Shown here: positions 1 through 6,870 of the stretch, piece by piece
Numbering within the stretch: position 1 is the first letter of the stretch
Layout of the letters: the number at the start of each line of letters is the position of its first letter
From: Trebonia sp963734665
GTDB taxonomy: Bacteria > Actinomycetota > Actinomycetes > Streptosporangiales > Streptosporangiaceae
Length of the DNA: 64,000 nucleotides
Assembly: GCA_963734665.1 (NCBI GenBank)
Contig: CAVTIR010000007.1
Coordinates: 496,001-560,000 of the forward strand
Reading direction: 5' to 3'
The notes under the pieces: generated by a model
The model's database searches: none
The model's input: the letters and a program-made list of their open reading frames with translations, nothing else
What the model was told of the DNA's origin: nothing
Position numbers and translations under genes: made by a program

Positions 1-127
1 CGACGATGATGCCGTTAGTTGCGTTGCTCACCAGGCCGTAGGTGATGCCGAGCAGCCCGGCACCCGACGCCAGGAACAGGCTCGCGAACAGCGCCGTCAG
101 CCTGAGTCTGACGCTGCCCCTGGTCAT
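1..127 (-). CDS. Sensor histidine kinase, N-terminal fragment (runs off the window)
   Basis: Only about 42 residues are visible, beginning MTRGSVRLRLTALFASLFLA and continuing into a hydrophobic segment (residues about 9-33) typical of the first membrane helix of an OmpR-partner sensor kinase. The ATG (125-127) lies 43 bp after the stop of the response regulator gene on the same strand, so the two form a regulator-then-kinase operon. No catalytic domain is inside the window, so the kinase call rests on position, the short basic N-terminus and the helix. The likely role is to sense a signal at the membrane and phosphorylate the neighbouring regulator, which probably controls the divergent ABC exporter. 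Confidence 0.6.
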   Translation of the reverse strand, partial: MTRGSVRLRLTALFASLFLASGAGLLGITYGLVSNATNGIIV

Positions 128-170
128 GGCCGCCGCGCCCGGGCGCTGACAACTGCGGGGGAATCCGTGC

Positions 171-821
171 TCATATCCGGTATCCCGCCCGCTCCACCGT
201 CTCGATCACCGGCGGGTCGCCGAGCTTGCGGCGCAGCCGGCTGACCGTCACCTTGACCGCAGTGGTGAACGGGTCGGCCATCTCGTCCCACGCCCGCTCA
301 AGCAGTTCCTCGGCGGACACCACCCGGCCGCCGGCCGCCATGAGGAGCTCGAGGACGGCAAGCTCCTTCGCGCCCAGGTCCAGGGTCGCGCCGCGCCGGG
401 TGGCGACGCGCCGCGCCGGGTCAAGCGTGATCCCCCTGGCAGTCAGCACCGGCGGGACCGCGGGGTGGCTGCGCCTGGCGAGCGCGCGGATCCTGGCGAC
501 GAGCTCGGCGAAGGCGAACGGCTTCGGCAGGTAGTCGTCGGCGCCGCGACCAAGCCCCGCCACCCGGTCCTCGATCGTGCCCGCGGCGGTCAGCATGAGG
601 ATGCGCGCCCTGACCGCCGCGATGAGCCTGCCGCACACGTCGTCGCCGTGCACAACAGGAAGGTCCCGGTCAAGCACGATGACGTCATAGTCGTTGACGA
701 GGCCACGCTCAAGCCCGGCGGCGCCGTCGAGCGAGATGTCGACCGCCATCCCTTCCATCCGCAGGCCGGCGGCGATCGCCTCGGCGAGCTCGCCGTCATC
801 CTCGATCACTAGCACGCGCAT
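171..821 (-). CDS. OmpR/PhoB-family response regulator
   Basis: The 216-residue protein starts MRVLVIEDDGELAEA. The receiver domain (1-115) has the acidic pair EDD at residues 7-9, the phosphoacceptor Asp in VIVLDRDLP, and the conserved Lys in YLPKPF. The C-terminal part (about 125-216) is a winged helix ending KVTVSRLRRKLGDPPVIETV, the usual OmpR-type signature. An in-frame upstream ATG would add 12 residues, but the start at 821 is preceded by a good ribosome site (GAAGGGAAGG), so I prefer it. It is followed by the cut-off kinase and faces an ABC exporter, the usual context for stress-responsive two-component control of a MacB/FtsX-like transporter. A small upstream reading frame overlaps its start by 26 nt. 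Confidence 0.92.
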   Translation of the reverse strand: MRVLVIEDDGELAEAIAAGLRMEGMAVDISLDGAAGLERGLVNDYDVIVLDRDLPVVHGDDVCGRLIAAVRARILMLTAAGTIEDRVAGLGRGADDYLPKPFAFAELVARIRALARRSHPAVPPVLTARGITLDPARRVATRRGATLDLGAKELAVLELLMAAGGRVVSAEELLERAWDEMADPFTTAVKVTVSRLRRKLGDPPVIETVERAGYRI

Positions 822-1065
822 GAGAGCCTTCCCTTCTGCGGCCCCTCCAGCGGCCATTGCAGCACGCGGTCACTGACCAAGACCTGAAGGGAGGCTGGCA
901 GGATCCTGAATGGAGTCGGCGATCGAAGCTGCCTCGTTCGTCCAAGCCGCCCTGCTGGTCGAAGTCGGCGTGTCCGCTGGAGCTGCCTCGTTGGTCGAAG
1001 CTGGCGTGTTCGTTGGAGCCGGAACGCTTGTCGAAGCCGTCCAACTCGTCGTGATTCTCGGGCAT
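796..1065 (-). CDS. Small repeat-containing ORF overlapping the response regulator start
   Basis: An 89-codon frame begins MPENHDELDGFDKRSGSNEH and carries a loosely repeated motif of the type F-D-x-R-G-S (FDKRSGS, FDQRGSS, FDQQGG, DERGSFDRR). The ATG has a strong ribosome site (GGAGGTGAGG) 6 nt upstream, better than most genes here. The frame ends 26 nt inside the response regulator gene, so translation could be coupled. The last third reads like non-coding sequence (Arg/Ser/Cys-rich), so the peptide may be a leader or a decayed gene. No family is recognised. It is listed because start signal, repeats and overlap occur together; it could still be a chance frame. Confidence 0.4.
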   Translation of the reverse strand: MPENHDELDGFDKRSGSNEHASFDQRGSSSGHADFDQQGGLDERGSFDRRLHSGSCQPPFRSWSVTACCNGRWRGRRREGSHARASDRG

Positions 1066-1104
1066 CAGCGCCTCACCTCCGCGAGGAAAGCCTTCCGCCC
1101 GCCC

Positions 1105-1321
1105 GGTTGCACGGCGGTGACATGGGCTTCCCCTAGACGCCGGGGTACGGGGTGGTCCCCCGCGCCGACACCGGAGGGTACGGGGGTGGTCCCCGGGAGG
1201 CAATCGTCGGCGCGGGCGGGCCCGATACGATCGCGTCTTTTGCGATCAGGCCGGCCCGTGCCGACATCGGGGGGTACGGGGGGTCGCCCCCCCGGGAGAC
1301 AACTGTCACCGCCGTGCAACC
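1105..1321. promoter_or_regulatory. Divergent control region bounded by an 18-bp inverted repeat
   Basis: GGTTGCACGGCGGTGACA at 1105-1122 recurs as its exact reverse complement at 1304-1321. One copy sits 40 bp before the leftward small ORF, the other 23 bp before the rightward ABC permease. Between them are three G-rich copies of a GGGTACGGGG-then-CCCC element (about 1141-1160, 1175-1195 and 1270-1293); the last two lie in a longer direct repeat beginning GCCGACAYCGG. The symmetry suggests that one regulator, plausibly the OmpR-type protein, controls both directions. Confidence 0.6.
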
Positions 1322-1343
1322 CGCCTCGCCCTAGAACAGCGGC

Positions 1344-2753
1344 ATGTTCTTCTTCACATATCTCGCGAAGGAGCTTCGCCGCCGGCTCCGGCAGGCGATC
1401 TTCATCGCGCTCGGCCTCGCCGTCGGGGTCGGGCTGGTGCTCACGGTGACCGCCGCATCGACAGGGGTCAAGAACGCGGAGGCCGGTGTCCTCAAGGGCC
1501 TGTACGGTGTCGGCACCGACGTCACGGTAAGCGGCGCGGCACCCTCCGCCCAATCGCCAAGCAAAGCCGGCGGCGGCACCATCGTCCAGATCCAGCTGGG
1601 CCCGAATGGTGCCCAGATGTGCGTCAACGGCAAGTGCCACTCGCTTAAGGACGGCTACACGATCGACAACCTGAGCAGTCCGTCCTACTCGCCCATCAGC
1701 GGCACGTCGGTCGCGCAGATCGCCGCGCTCCGCGATGTCTCCGCGGTCGCCGGCGGGCTGCTGCTCACCGACAACCAGACCACGATCTCGTCGAACCCGT
1801 CACCGCCCACATCGTTCACGGTGAACGGCGCCGACATCACCCAGCCGAAGCTCGGCCCGCTTAGCGACGCCGCCGTCAGTTCAGGCCGGGCCTTCACCGC
1901 ATCCGACGCGGACAAGAACGTCGCTCTTGTCGACTACGGCTACGCCGCGTCCAACGACCTCAAGGTCGGCGGCACCATGAAGATCGGCGGCACCAGCTTC
2001 ACGATCATCGGCCTCGTTGCACAGCAGGAAGGCAGCAACCCGCCGGACGTCTACATCCCCCTCGCTCGCGCGCAGGCCATCGCGGAGCAGGGGCCGGGAG
2101 GCGGCAGCCTGAAAAACGACGTGAACACGATCTACGTGACTGCCTCGAGCGCGGCGGAAATTGCCACGGTGCAGCAGGAGATCGCCAAGCTGCTGCCGAC
2201 GGCACAGATCACGACGCCAAGCAGCCTGGCCAACCAGGTGACCGGGTCGCTGACCTCCGCCGCGAAGCTCGCCGACGACCTGGGCAAGTGGCTGTCGATC
2301 CTGGTGCTGGTCGCCGCATTCGCTGTCGCGGTGCTGCTGACGATGGCGGCGGTCGCCCGGCGGGTGCGCGAGTTCGGCACGCTCAAGGCGCTCGGCTGGC
2401 GCGGCCGGCGGATCATCGCCCAGGTCATGGGTGAATCACTCGCCGTCGGCGTCCTCGGTGCGGCCCTCGGCGTCGGCCTCGGCTACGGGGGCGCGGCGGT
2501 CATCAACGCGATCGCGCCGACGCTGTACGCGACGCTGACCGAGGCGACGGGCCTGCACATGATGACCCCGAGCGGCGCGATCAGCCCGACGACCAGCCAC
2601 ACCGTGTCGGTGCCGCTGTCCGCGTCGGTTGACGGCGCCGCGATCATTGCCGCCGTCGCGCTCGCCCTCGCTGGGGGGCTGCTCGCCGGCGCGTTCGGCA
2701 GCTGGCGGATCGGGCGGCTGCGCCCGGCAGACGCGATCGCGAAGGTGGGGTGA
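1344..2753 (+). CDS. ABC transporter permease, MacB/FtsX type
   Basis: The 469-residue protein has the MacB/FtsX layout: one N-terminal membrane helix (about 18-40, FIALGLAVGVGLVLTVTAA), a large extracytoplasmic domain (about 40-315), then three helices near 318-340, 365-390 and 430-452. The segment REFGTLKALGWRGRRI between helices 2 and 3 is typical of the family. No clear ribosome site precedes the ATG; a TAGAAC hexamer 9 nt upstream would allow a leaderless transcript. The gene overlaps the ATPase gene by 4 nt. Such exporters commonly move peptides, lipids or drugs; the substrate cannot be told from sequence. Confidence 0.9.
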   Translation: MFFFTYLAKELRRRLRQAIFIALGLAVGVGLVLTVTAASTGVKNAEAGVLKGLYGVGTDVTVSGAAPSAQSPSKAGGGTIVQIQLGPNGAQMCVNGKCHSLKDGYTIDNLSSPSYSPISGTSVAQIAALRDVSAVAGGLLLTDNQTTISSNPSPPTSFTVNGADITQPKLGPLSDAAVSSGRAFTASDADKNVALVDYGYAASNDLKVGGTMKIGGTSFTIIGLVAQQEGSNPPDVYIPLARAQAIAEQGPGGGSLKNDVNTIYVTASSAAEIATVQQEIAKLLPTAQITTPSSLANQVTGSLTSAAKLADDLGKWLSILVLVAAFAVAVLLTMAAVARRVREFGTLKALGWRGRRIIAQVMGESLAVGVLGAALGVGLGYGGAAVINAIAPTLYATLTEATGLHMMTPSGAISPTTSHTVSVPLSASVDGAAIIAAVALALAGGLLAGAFGSWRIGRLRPADAIAKVG

Positions 2754-3433
2754 CCCTGGTGTACGAGCTGACCAACGTGTCCAAGGTGTACCGCGCAGGC
2801 GCGCGGACGGTCGAGGCGGTCACCGGCGTCGACCTCACGATCGCCGACGGCGAGTGGGTCGCGGTCAGGGGCCGTACCGGGCACGGTAAGTCGACGCTGC
2901 TCAACCTGCTCGGCGGCCTGGACCGTCCGACAAGCGGCCAGGTGCGGCTTGACGGCCGCGACCTCAGCCGCCTGGGCGACGGCGAGCTGACGCGGGTGCG
3001 CGCGCAGGCGATCGGGTTCATCTTCCAGACGTTCAACCTGGTGCCCACCCTATCGGCGGCGGAGAACGTCGAGGCGGCGCTGATCCCGCTGCGCGTCGCG
3101 GGCACCGCCCACCGCCACCGCCGCGTCGCCGCCGCGCTGGACAGCGTGGGCCTCGCCGACCGGGCGGGTCACCTCCCGTCCGAGCTCTCCGGCGGCCAGC
3201 AGCAGCGCGTCGCGATCGCCCGCGCCCTGGTCAAGGAGCCGAAGGTGCTGCTCGCCGACGAGCCGACTGGCAATCTCGACGAGGAGACCCGGGATGAGAT
3301 CGTCGCCCTGATGGAGAAGCTCTGGCGCGAACGCGGCCTGACCCTCGTGCTCGTCAGCCACGACGCCGCGATCGCCCGGCGCGCCCAGCGCACGGCGGTC
3401 ATGACCCGCGGCCACCTCACCCTGCGATCCTGA
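2750..3433 (+). CDS. ABC transporter ATPase, MacB/LolD type
   Basis: This 227-residue ATPase has a Walker A GRTGHGKST (residues about 41-49; the His is uncommon), a Q-loop FQTFNLVP, the signature LSGGQQQRVAIARAL, Walker B VLLADEPTGNLD and the H-loop VLVSHD. The NLDEETRD stretch after Walker B is typical of the MacB/LolD/FtsE branch. The GTG start at 2750 overlaps the permease TGA (GTGA), indicating translational coupling; a GTG three codons later is also possible. It energises the neighbouring permease. The regulator pair facing it across the inverted-repeat region is the likely controller. Confidence 0.95.
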   Translation: MTLVYELTNVSKVYRAGARTVEAVTGVDLTIADGEWVAVRGRTGHGKSTLLNLLGGLDRPTSGQVRLDGRDLSRLGDGELTRVRAQAIGFIFQTFNLVPTLSAAENVEAALIPLRVAGTAHRHRRVAAALDSVGLADRAGHLPSELSGGQQQRVAIARALVKEPKVLLADEPTGNLDEETRDEIVALMEKLWRERGLTLVLVSHDAAIARRAQRTAVMTRGHLTLRS

Positions 3434-3561
3434 CCCACCCGTTCCCACCCGTCCCACCCGTGACACCTGTGACGGCCGGCGCACCGCGATGATCAGCGCT
3501 GGCCGTCCAGGTGCCAGTTGGACCTGAGCGTCGAGTGGAGCGGGTCCTGCCACCCCGTTGC

Positions 3562-4173
3562 TCAGGGCTGGCCGCCTAGGTGCCAGCGGACGATCCGGAA
3601 GCCGTGCCGGATCGCGGTGTCAAGCAGGTCAGGGTCGAGGCGCCCGTCGGGGCGGCGCGGGATCGGGAGGAAGCGCATCGCCCTGGGGTTCTCGACCGCG
3701 ATGACCTCGAGTAGCCGCTCGATCTCGGCGCCGTCGCCGACCAGGTTGGCGCGCGCGGGCACCTCCCGGCCGCGCAGCCGGAGCCTGACCTGCCGGCCGC
3801 CCTTGAGGTTGAGCGTCCACCGGCCGCCGCCCGGGGTGAGCAACGTGTCCCCGTCGCGGGCGTAGCTCACGGGCTGCAGGTAGGCCTTGCCGCTCTTCAC
3901 CCCGGTATAGGAGATGAGCATCAGGTTCGCCGACAGCGGCGTCGGGAACGGCAGGCTCAGCACGGCCCGCATGGGCACATTGACCATGCGCATGATCCGC
4001 GCCTGCCGTCGCCCCTGGGCCAGGAGGTTGCCGCCAGCAGGGCGGCTCGCGGCCGCGTTCCCGCTGGCCGGGGTACTGCTGGCTGCGCTCCCGCTGGCTG
4101 CGCTCCTGCTGGCCGGGTTCCCGCTGGCCGGGGTACTGCTGGTCGGCTTGCTCATGGACGGATTACTGGTCAC
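3562..4173 (-). CDS. Ddn-like nitroreductase / deazaflavin-dependent oxidoreductase family protein
   Basis: Of 203 residues, about 65-203 resemble the DUF385/Ddn family: NVPMRAVLSLPFPTPLS, ISYTGVKSGKAYLQPVSYA, a GGRWTLNLKGGRQVRLRLRG segment and a C-terminal GFRIVRWHLGG. Family members use F420 or flavin, so F420-linked reduction is inferred and not shown. The GTG start (4173) follows a good ribosome site (GGGAG). The first 55 residues are a Ser/Ala/Gly/Pro/Asn low-complexity tail built from PASGN/AASGS-like repeats, encoded by imperfect 18-21-nt DNA repeats (about 4030-4145). This tail is unlike the family and may be an unstructured extension. The gene is divergent from a MarR regulator. Confidence 0.7.
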   Translation of the reverse strand: MTSNPSMSKPTSSTPASGNPASRSAASGSAASSTPASGNAAASRPAGGNLLAQGRRQARIMRMVNVPMRAVLSLPFPTPLSANLMLISYTGVKSGKAYLQPVSYARDGDTLLTPGGGRWTLNLKGGRQVRLRLRGREVPARANLVGDGAEIERLLEVIAVENPRAMRFLPIPRRPDGRLDPDLLDTAIRHGFRIVRWHLGGQP

Positions 4174-4213
4174 GTCTGGCTCCCTTCCTTGTGGTACGTT
4201 CGTCCTTCATTTA

Positions 4214-4229
4214 ACTTAGATATCTAAGT
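4214..4229. promoter_or_regulatory. 16-bp perfect palindrome, probable MarR operator
   Basis: ACTTAGATATCTAAGT reads identically on both strands and lies in an AT-rich gap between the nitroreductase-like gene (start 4173) and the MarR gene (start 4280). A partial second copy (TTAGATGTCAAACTCTTAGT, 4231-4250) follows. MarR proteins typically bind such 16-20-bp palindromes between themselves and a divergent target. Confidence 0.7.
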
Positions 4230-4279
4230 ATTAGATGTCAAACTCTTAGTCATCGATATGTGGTGTTACCCTGACAGCC

Positions 4280-4777
4280 ATGCCTGAGCCTTCTCTAGCC
4301 CCGACCCCGGACGGCTTCCCCGTCCCGATCGGGCTGCGCCTGAACGAGGCGGCCCGCACGGTCGGGCGAGCCTTCGACGAGGCCCTGGCGGCGGCGGGCG
4401 GCAGTCTCCCTGTCTGGCTGATCCTGCTCAACCTGAAGCTCCGCAAGCCGGGCACGCAGCGCGAGCTGGCCGAGGCGGTCGGCATCCGCGAGGCGACGCT
4501 GACCCACCACCTGAACGCGATGGATGCCGACGGCCTCGTCACGAGAGCCCGCGACGCCGCTAACCGGAGAATCCAGATCGTCACGCTGACAGAAAAGGGC
4601 GATCAGGCCTTCCTGGCCATGCGCGCGGCCGCGATCGCCTTCGACGCGAAGCTGAGAACGGGCCTAGCCGACGCCGACTTGGCCACTCTGACCACACTGC
4701 TAGCTCGCCTGACAGTCAACGTCGCCGCCCCTGTCGGCGCCGGCCCGCCCTGGGGCGACCTGGCCGACGCCCATTAG
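4280..4777 (+). CDS. MarR-family transcriptional regulator
   Basis: The 165-residue protein has the MarR winged-helix fold: an N-terminal dimerisation helix (LNEAARTVGRAFDEAL), a helix-turn-helix at about 50-85 (TQRELAEAVGIREATLTHHL), and the wing LVTRARDAANRRIQIVTLTEKG with the conserved Asp/Arg pair. It reads away from the nitroreductase-like gene across a perfect 16-bp palindrome, so it most likely represses that gene and itself and responds to a small phenolic or nitroaromatic ligand. The ligand is not indicated by sequence. Confidence 0.9.
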   Translation: MPEPSLAPTPDGFPVPIGLRLNEAARTVGRAFDEALAAAGGSLPVWLILLNLKLRKPGTQRELAEAVGIREATLTHHLNAMDADGLVTRARDAANRRIQIVTLTEKGDQAFLAMRAAAIAFDAKLRTGLADADLATLTTLLARLTVNVAAPVGAGPPWGDLADAH

Positions 4778-4797
4778 CCCTGCGCGGGCGCGGACGG

Positions 4798-5310
4798 TCA
4801 GGTAGTACGGCTGGAGCGGAAGGCGGGGGAGCGGGGAGCAGCGGCGGGGGACCGGGACTGCAGCAGCGGCAGGTCGCGCGGGGAGATGACCGTGGACAGG
4901 ATGATCGCCGACGTCGAGCGGGCCACCGAAGGTGACGAGTCGATGCTCAGCAGCACCTGCTGCAAGTCGGCGTGCGAGGTCGCCGCGACCTTGCAGACCA
5001 CGTCCGCGGACCCGGTGATCGCGTAGGCCTCAAGCACCGCGGGGATCGCGGCCAGGTCCGCCTGCACTGCGGCCAGCGCCCCCTGGGCGATGGACAGCGT
5101 GACGAACGCCAGCACCGTGAACCCGGCGGCGGCCACGTCGACGTCCGGGCCATAGCCGGTGATCACCCCGGTCTGCTCCATGCGGCGCAGCCTGGACTCC
5201 ACGGTGGCCCGCGCCACGTGAGTGACACGGGACAGCTCCAGGGCCCCGGCGCGCGGGTTCTCCCGCAGCGCGGTCACGAGCGCGAGGTCGAGCGCGTCGA
5301 GCTCCGCCAT
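4798..5310 (-). CDS. Lrp/AsnC-family regulator, probable controller of hpd
   Basis: From the ATG at 5310 (ribosome site GGGAGGGTGG) the protein has 170 residues. The AsnC-type HTH lies at about 3-60 (LDALDLALVTALRENPRAG, ATVESRLRRMEQTGVITGY) and the effector-binding RAM domain at about 65-145 (VLAFVTLSIAQG, AYAITGSADVVCKV). The last 25 residues are Ser/Arg/Pro-rich and probably disordered. A start 27 nt upstream is possible but lacks a ribosome site. It faces hpd across repeated GACTAG elements. An AsnC regulator next to hpd is a familiar actinobacterial arrangement, so control of tyrosine breakdown, with an aromatic amino acid as ligand, is likely. Confidence 0.9.
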   Translation of the reverse strand: MAELDALDLALVTALRENPRAGALELSRVTHVARATVESRLRRMEQTGVITGYGPDVDVAAAGFTVLAFVTLSIAQGALAAVQADLAAIPAVLEAYAITGSADVVCKVAATSHADLQQVLLSIDSSPSVARSTSAIILSTVISPRDLPLLQSRSPAAAPRSPAFRSSRTT

Positions 5311-5349
5311 GCCACCCTCCCGGATTGGATTGCGCAACAGATAGTCAAT

Positions 5350-5422
5350 CTGACTAGCTTATAGCCCGGTAAGCCAGTCAGAATGCCCAATGCGACTAGC
5401 GAAAGATGGCCTTGTTGACTAG
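5350..5422. promoter_or_regulatory. Candidate AsnC operator sites between the regulator and hpd
   Basis: CTGACTAGCTTA (5350-5361) and TAAGCCAGTCAG (5370-5381) form an 11-of-12 inverted repeat around an 8-nt spacer. GACTAG recurs at 5352, 5394 and 5417. Several phased half-sites across a divergent promoter are typical of Lrp/AsnC proteins, which wrap DNA as octamers. Confidence 0.55.
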
Positions 5423-5478
5423 AGGAACCCGAACGCGTTCTGATCAAACTTGACTTTGACTTCGAGGAGGGGCGCCAG

Positions 5479-6639
5479 ATGACAGTCAGCGAACTCGTGA
5501 CCGACACCGACAAGCTCACCGGCGTTGTCGCCCATGACATCAGCGGTGACCCGTTCCCCGTCACCGGCTGGGACGCGGTCGTTTGGGCCTCAGGGAACGC
5601 GACGCAGGCGGCGCTGTACTTCGAGCTGGCGTTCGGGATGCGGCTTGAGGCCTACTCTGGCCCGACGACCGGGAACCGCGACCACCACGCATATGTACTT
5701 AAAGCGGGGAATGTCCGCTTCGTTATCAAGGGCGCCGTCAGCCCGGAGAGCCCGATCGCCGACCACCACCGCAGGCACGGCGACGGCGTCCTCGACGTGG
5801 CGCTCGAAGTACCCGACGTGAACAAGTGCGTCGCACACGCCCGGGAGGCCGGGGCGACCATCCTGGAAGAGCCGCACGACCTCACGGACAGGCATGGCAC
5901 CGTCCGCACCGCCACCCTCAAGGCCTACGGCGACACCGTGCACACGCTAGTGGACCGCTCGCGCTACCACGGCCCGTACCTGCCGGGCTACGTCGCGCGC
6001 ACCCGCTCGACTCCGGAGCAGACGCCGGCGTTCATCGCCCTCGACCACGTGGTCGGCAACGTGGAGCTCGGCGACATGGACCAGTGGGTCGCGTTTTACC
6101 ACCGGGTCATGGGCTTCACGAACCTGGCCGAGTTCATCGGCGATGACATCGCCACCGAGTACTCCGCGCTGATGAGCAAGGTCGTCGCGAGCGGCGACCA
6201 CCGGGTGAAGTTCCCCCTCAACGAGCCAGCCGTCGGCAAGCGGAAGTCGCAGATCGACGAGTACCTGGAGTTCTACCGGAGCCCCGGCGTGCAGCACCTG
6301 GCCCTCGCGACCCCGGACATCTGCCAGACTGTCGACGAGCTCAGGGCACGCGGCGTGGAGTTCCTCGTCACGCCCGGCAGCTATTACACCGACCCGGTGC
6401 TAAGGCAAAGGATCGGCGAGGTCCGCGTCCCTGTCCAGGAGCTCCAGTCAAGAGGCATCCTCGTCGACCGAGATGAGGACGGCTACCTGCTGCAGATTTT
6501 CACCAAGCCAATCGGCGACCGGCCGACCGTGTTCTTCGAGTTCATCGAGCGCCATGGCTCGCTCGGCTTCGGCAAGGGCAACTTCCAGGCCTTGTTCGAG
6601 GCGATCGAGCGCGAGCAGGAGCGCCGCGGCAACCTCTAA
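5479..6639 (+). CDS. hpd: 4-hydroxyphenylpyruvate dioxygenase
   Basis: This 386-residue enzyme converts 4-hydroxyphenylpyruvate and O2 to homogentisate in tyrosine catabolism, using Fe(II). Two vicinal-oxygen-chelate halves are visible. The metal ligands appear as His in ALDHVVGN (about 188), His in VQHLALAT (about 272) and Glu in FFEFIERHG (about 355). Other family signatures are the VKFPLNEPA stretch and the C-terminal GFGKGNFQALFEAIE. Length and motifs match the bacterial family. The ATG has a strong ribosome site (GAGGAGGGG). It stands alone downstream of the divergent AsnC regulator; no homogentisate dioxygenase is nearby. Confidence 0.97.
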   Translation: MTVSELVTDTDKLTGVVAHDISGDPFPVTGWDAVVWASGNATQAALYFELAFGMRLEAYSGPTTGNRDHHAYVLKAGNVRFVIKGAVSPESPIADHHRRHGDGVLDVALEVPDVNKCVAHAREAGATILEEPHDLTDRHGTVRTATLKAYGDTVHTLVDRSRYHGPYLPGYVARTRSTPEQTPAFIALDHVVGNVELGDMDQWVAFYHRVMGFTNLAEFIGDDIATEYSALMSKVVASGDHRVKFPLNEPAVGKRKSQIDEYLEFYRSPGVQHLALATPDICQTVDELRARGVEFLVTPGSYYTDPVLRQRIGEVRVPVQELQSRGILVDRDEDGYLLQIFTKPIGDRPTVFFEFIERHGSLGFGKGNFQALFEAIEREQERRGNL

Positions 6640-6658
6640 CGCCTGCCTGCCCGCCCCC

Positions 6659-6870
6659 GCGGCAGCTCAGGCACTGCGGCACTGCGGCAGCTCTGGACCC
6701 CGGCAGCTCAGGCACCGCGGCACTGCGGTAGCTCAGGACCCCGGCAGCTCAGGCACCGCGGCACTGCGATAGCTCAGGACCCCGGCACCCCGGCAGCTCA
6801 GGCACCGCCGCACCGCGGTAGCTCAGGCACGACGGCAGCTCAGGCACGACGGCAGCTCAGGCACCGTGGT
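6659..6870. repeat. Intergenic tandem repeat array built on GGCAGCTCAGGCACC
   Basis: About 210 bp contain ten copies of AGCTCAGG (one as AGCTCTGG), at roughly 6664, 6688, 6704, 6730, 6746, 6771, 6795, 6820, 6837 and 6854. In the left part two half-units alternate to give a unit of about 41 bp (GGCAGCTCAGGCACCGCGGC, then ACTGCGGTAGCTCAGGACCC). On the right the unit shrinks to about 17 bp. The array runs from just after hpd into the stop codon of the next gene on the opposite strand. The units abut directly, so it is a minisatellite and not a CRISPR. Confidence 0.85.

Noticed and set aside
1685..2428. Minus-strand frames opposite the ABC permease
   Set aside because: They are antisense shadows with no start signals; the plus strand has the full MacB/FtsX layout.
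6659..6870. Regular repeats that could be taken for a CRISPR array
   Set aside because: The units are directly adjacent, of changing length (about 41 then 17 bp), and there are no unique spacers or cas genes.
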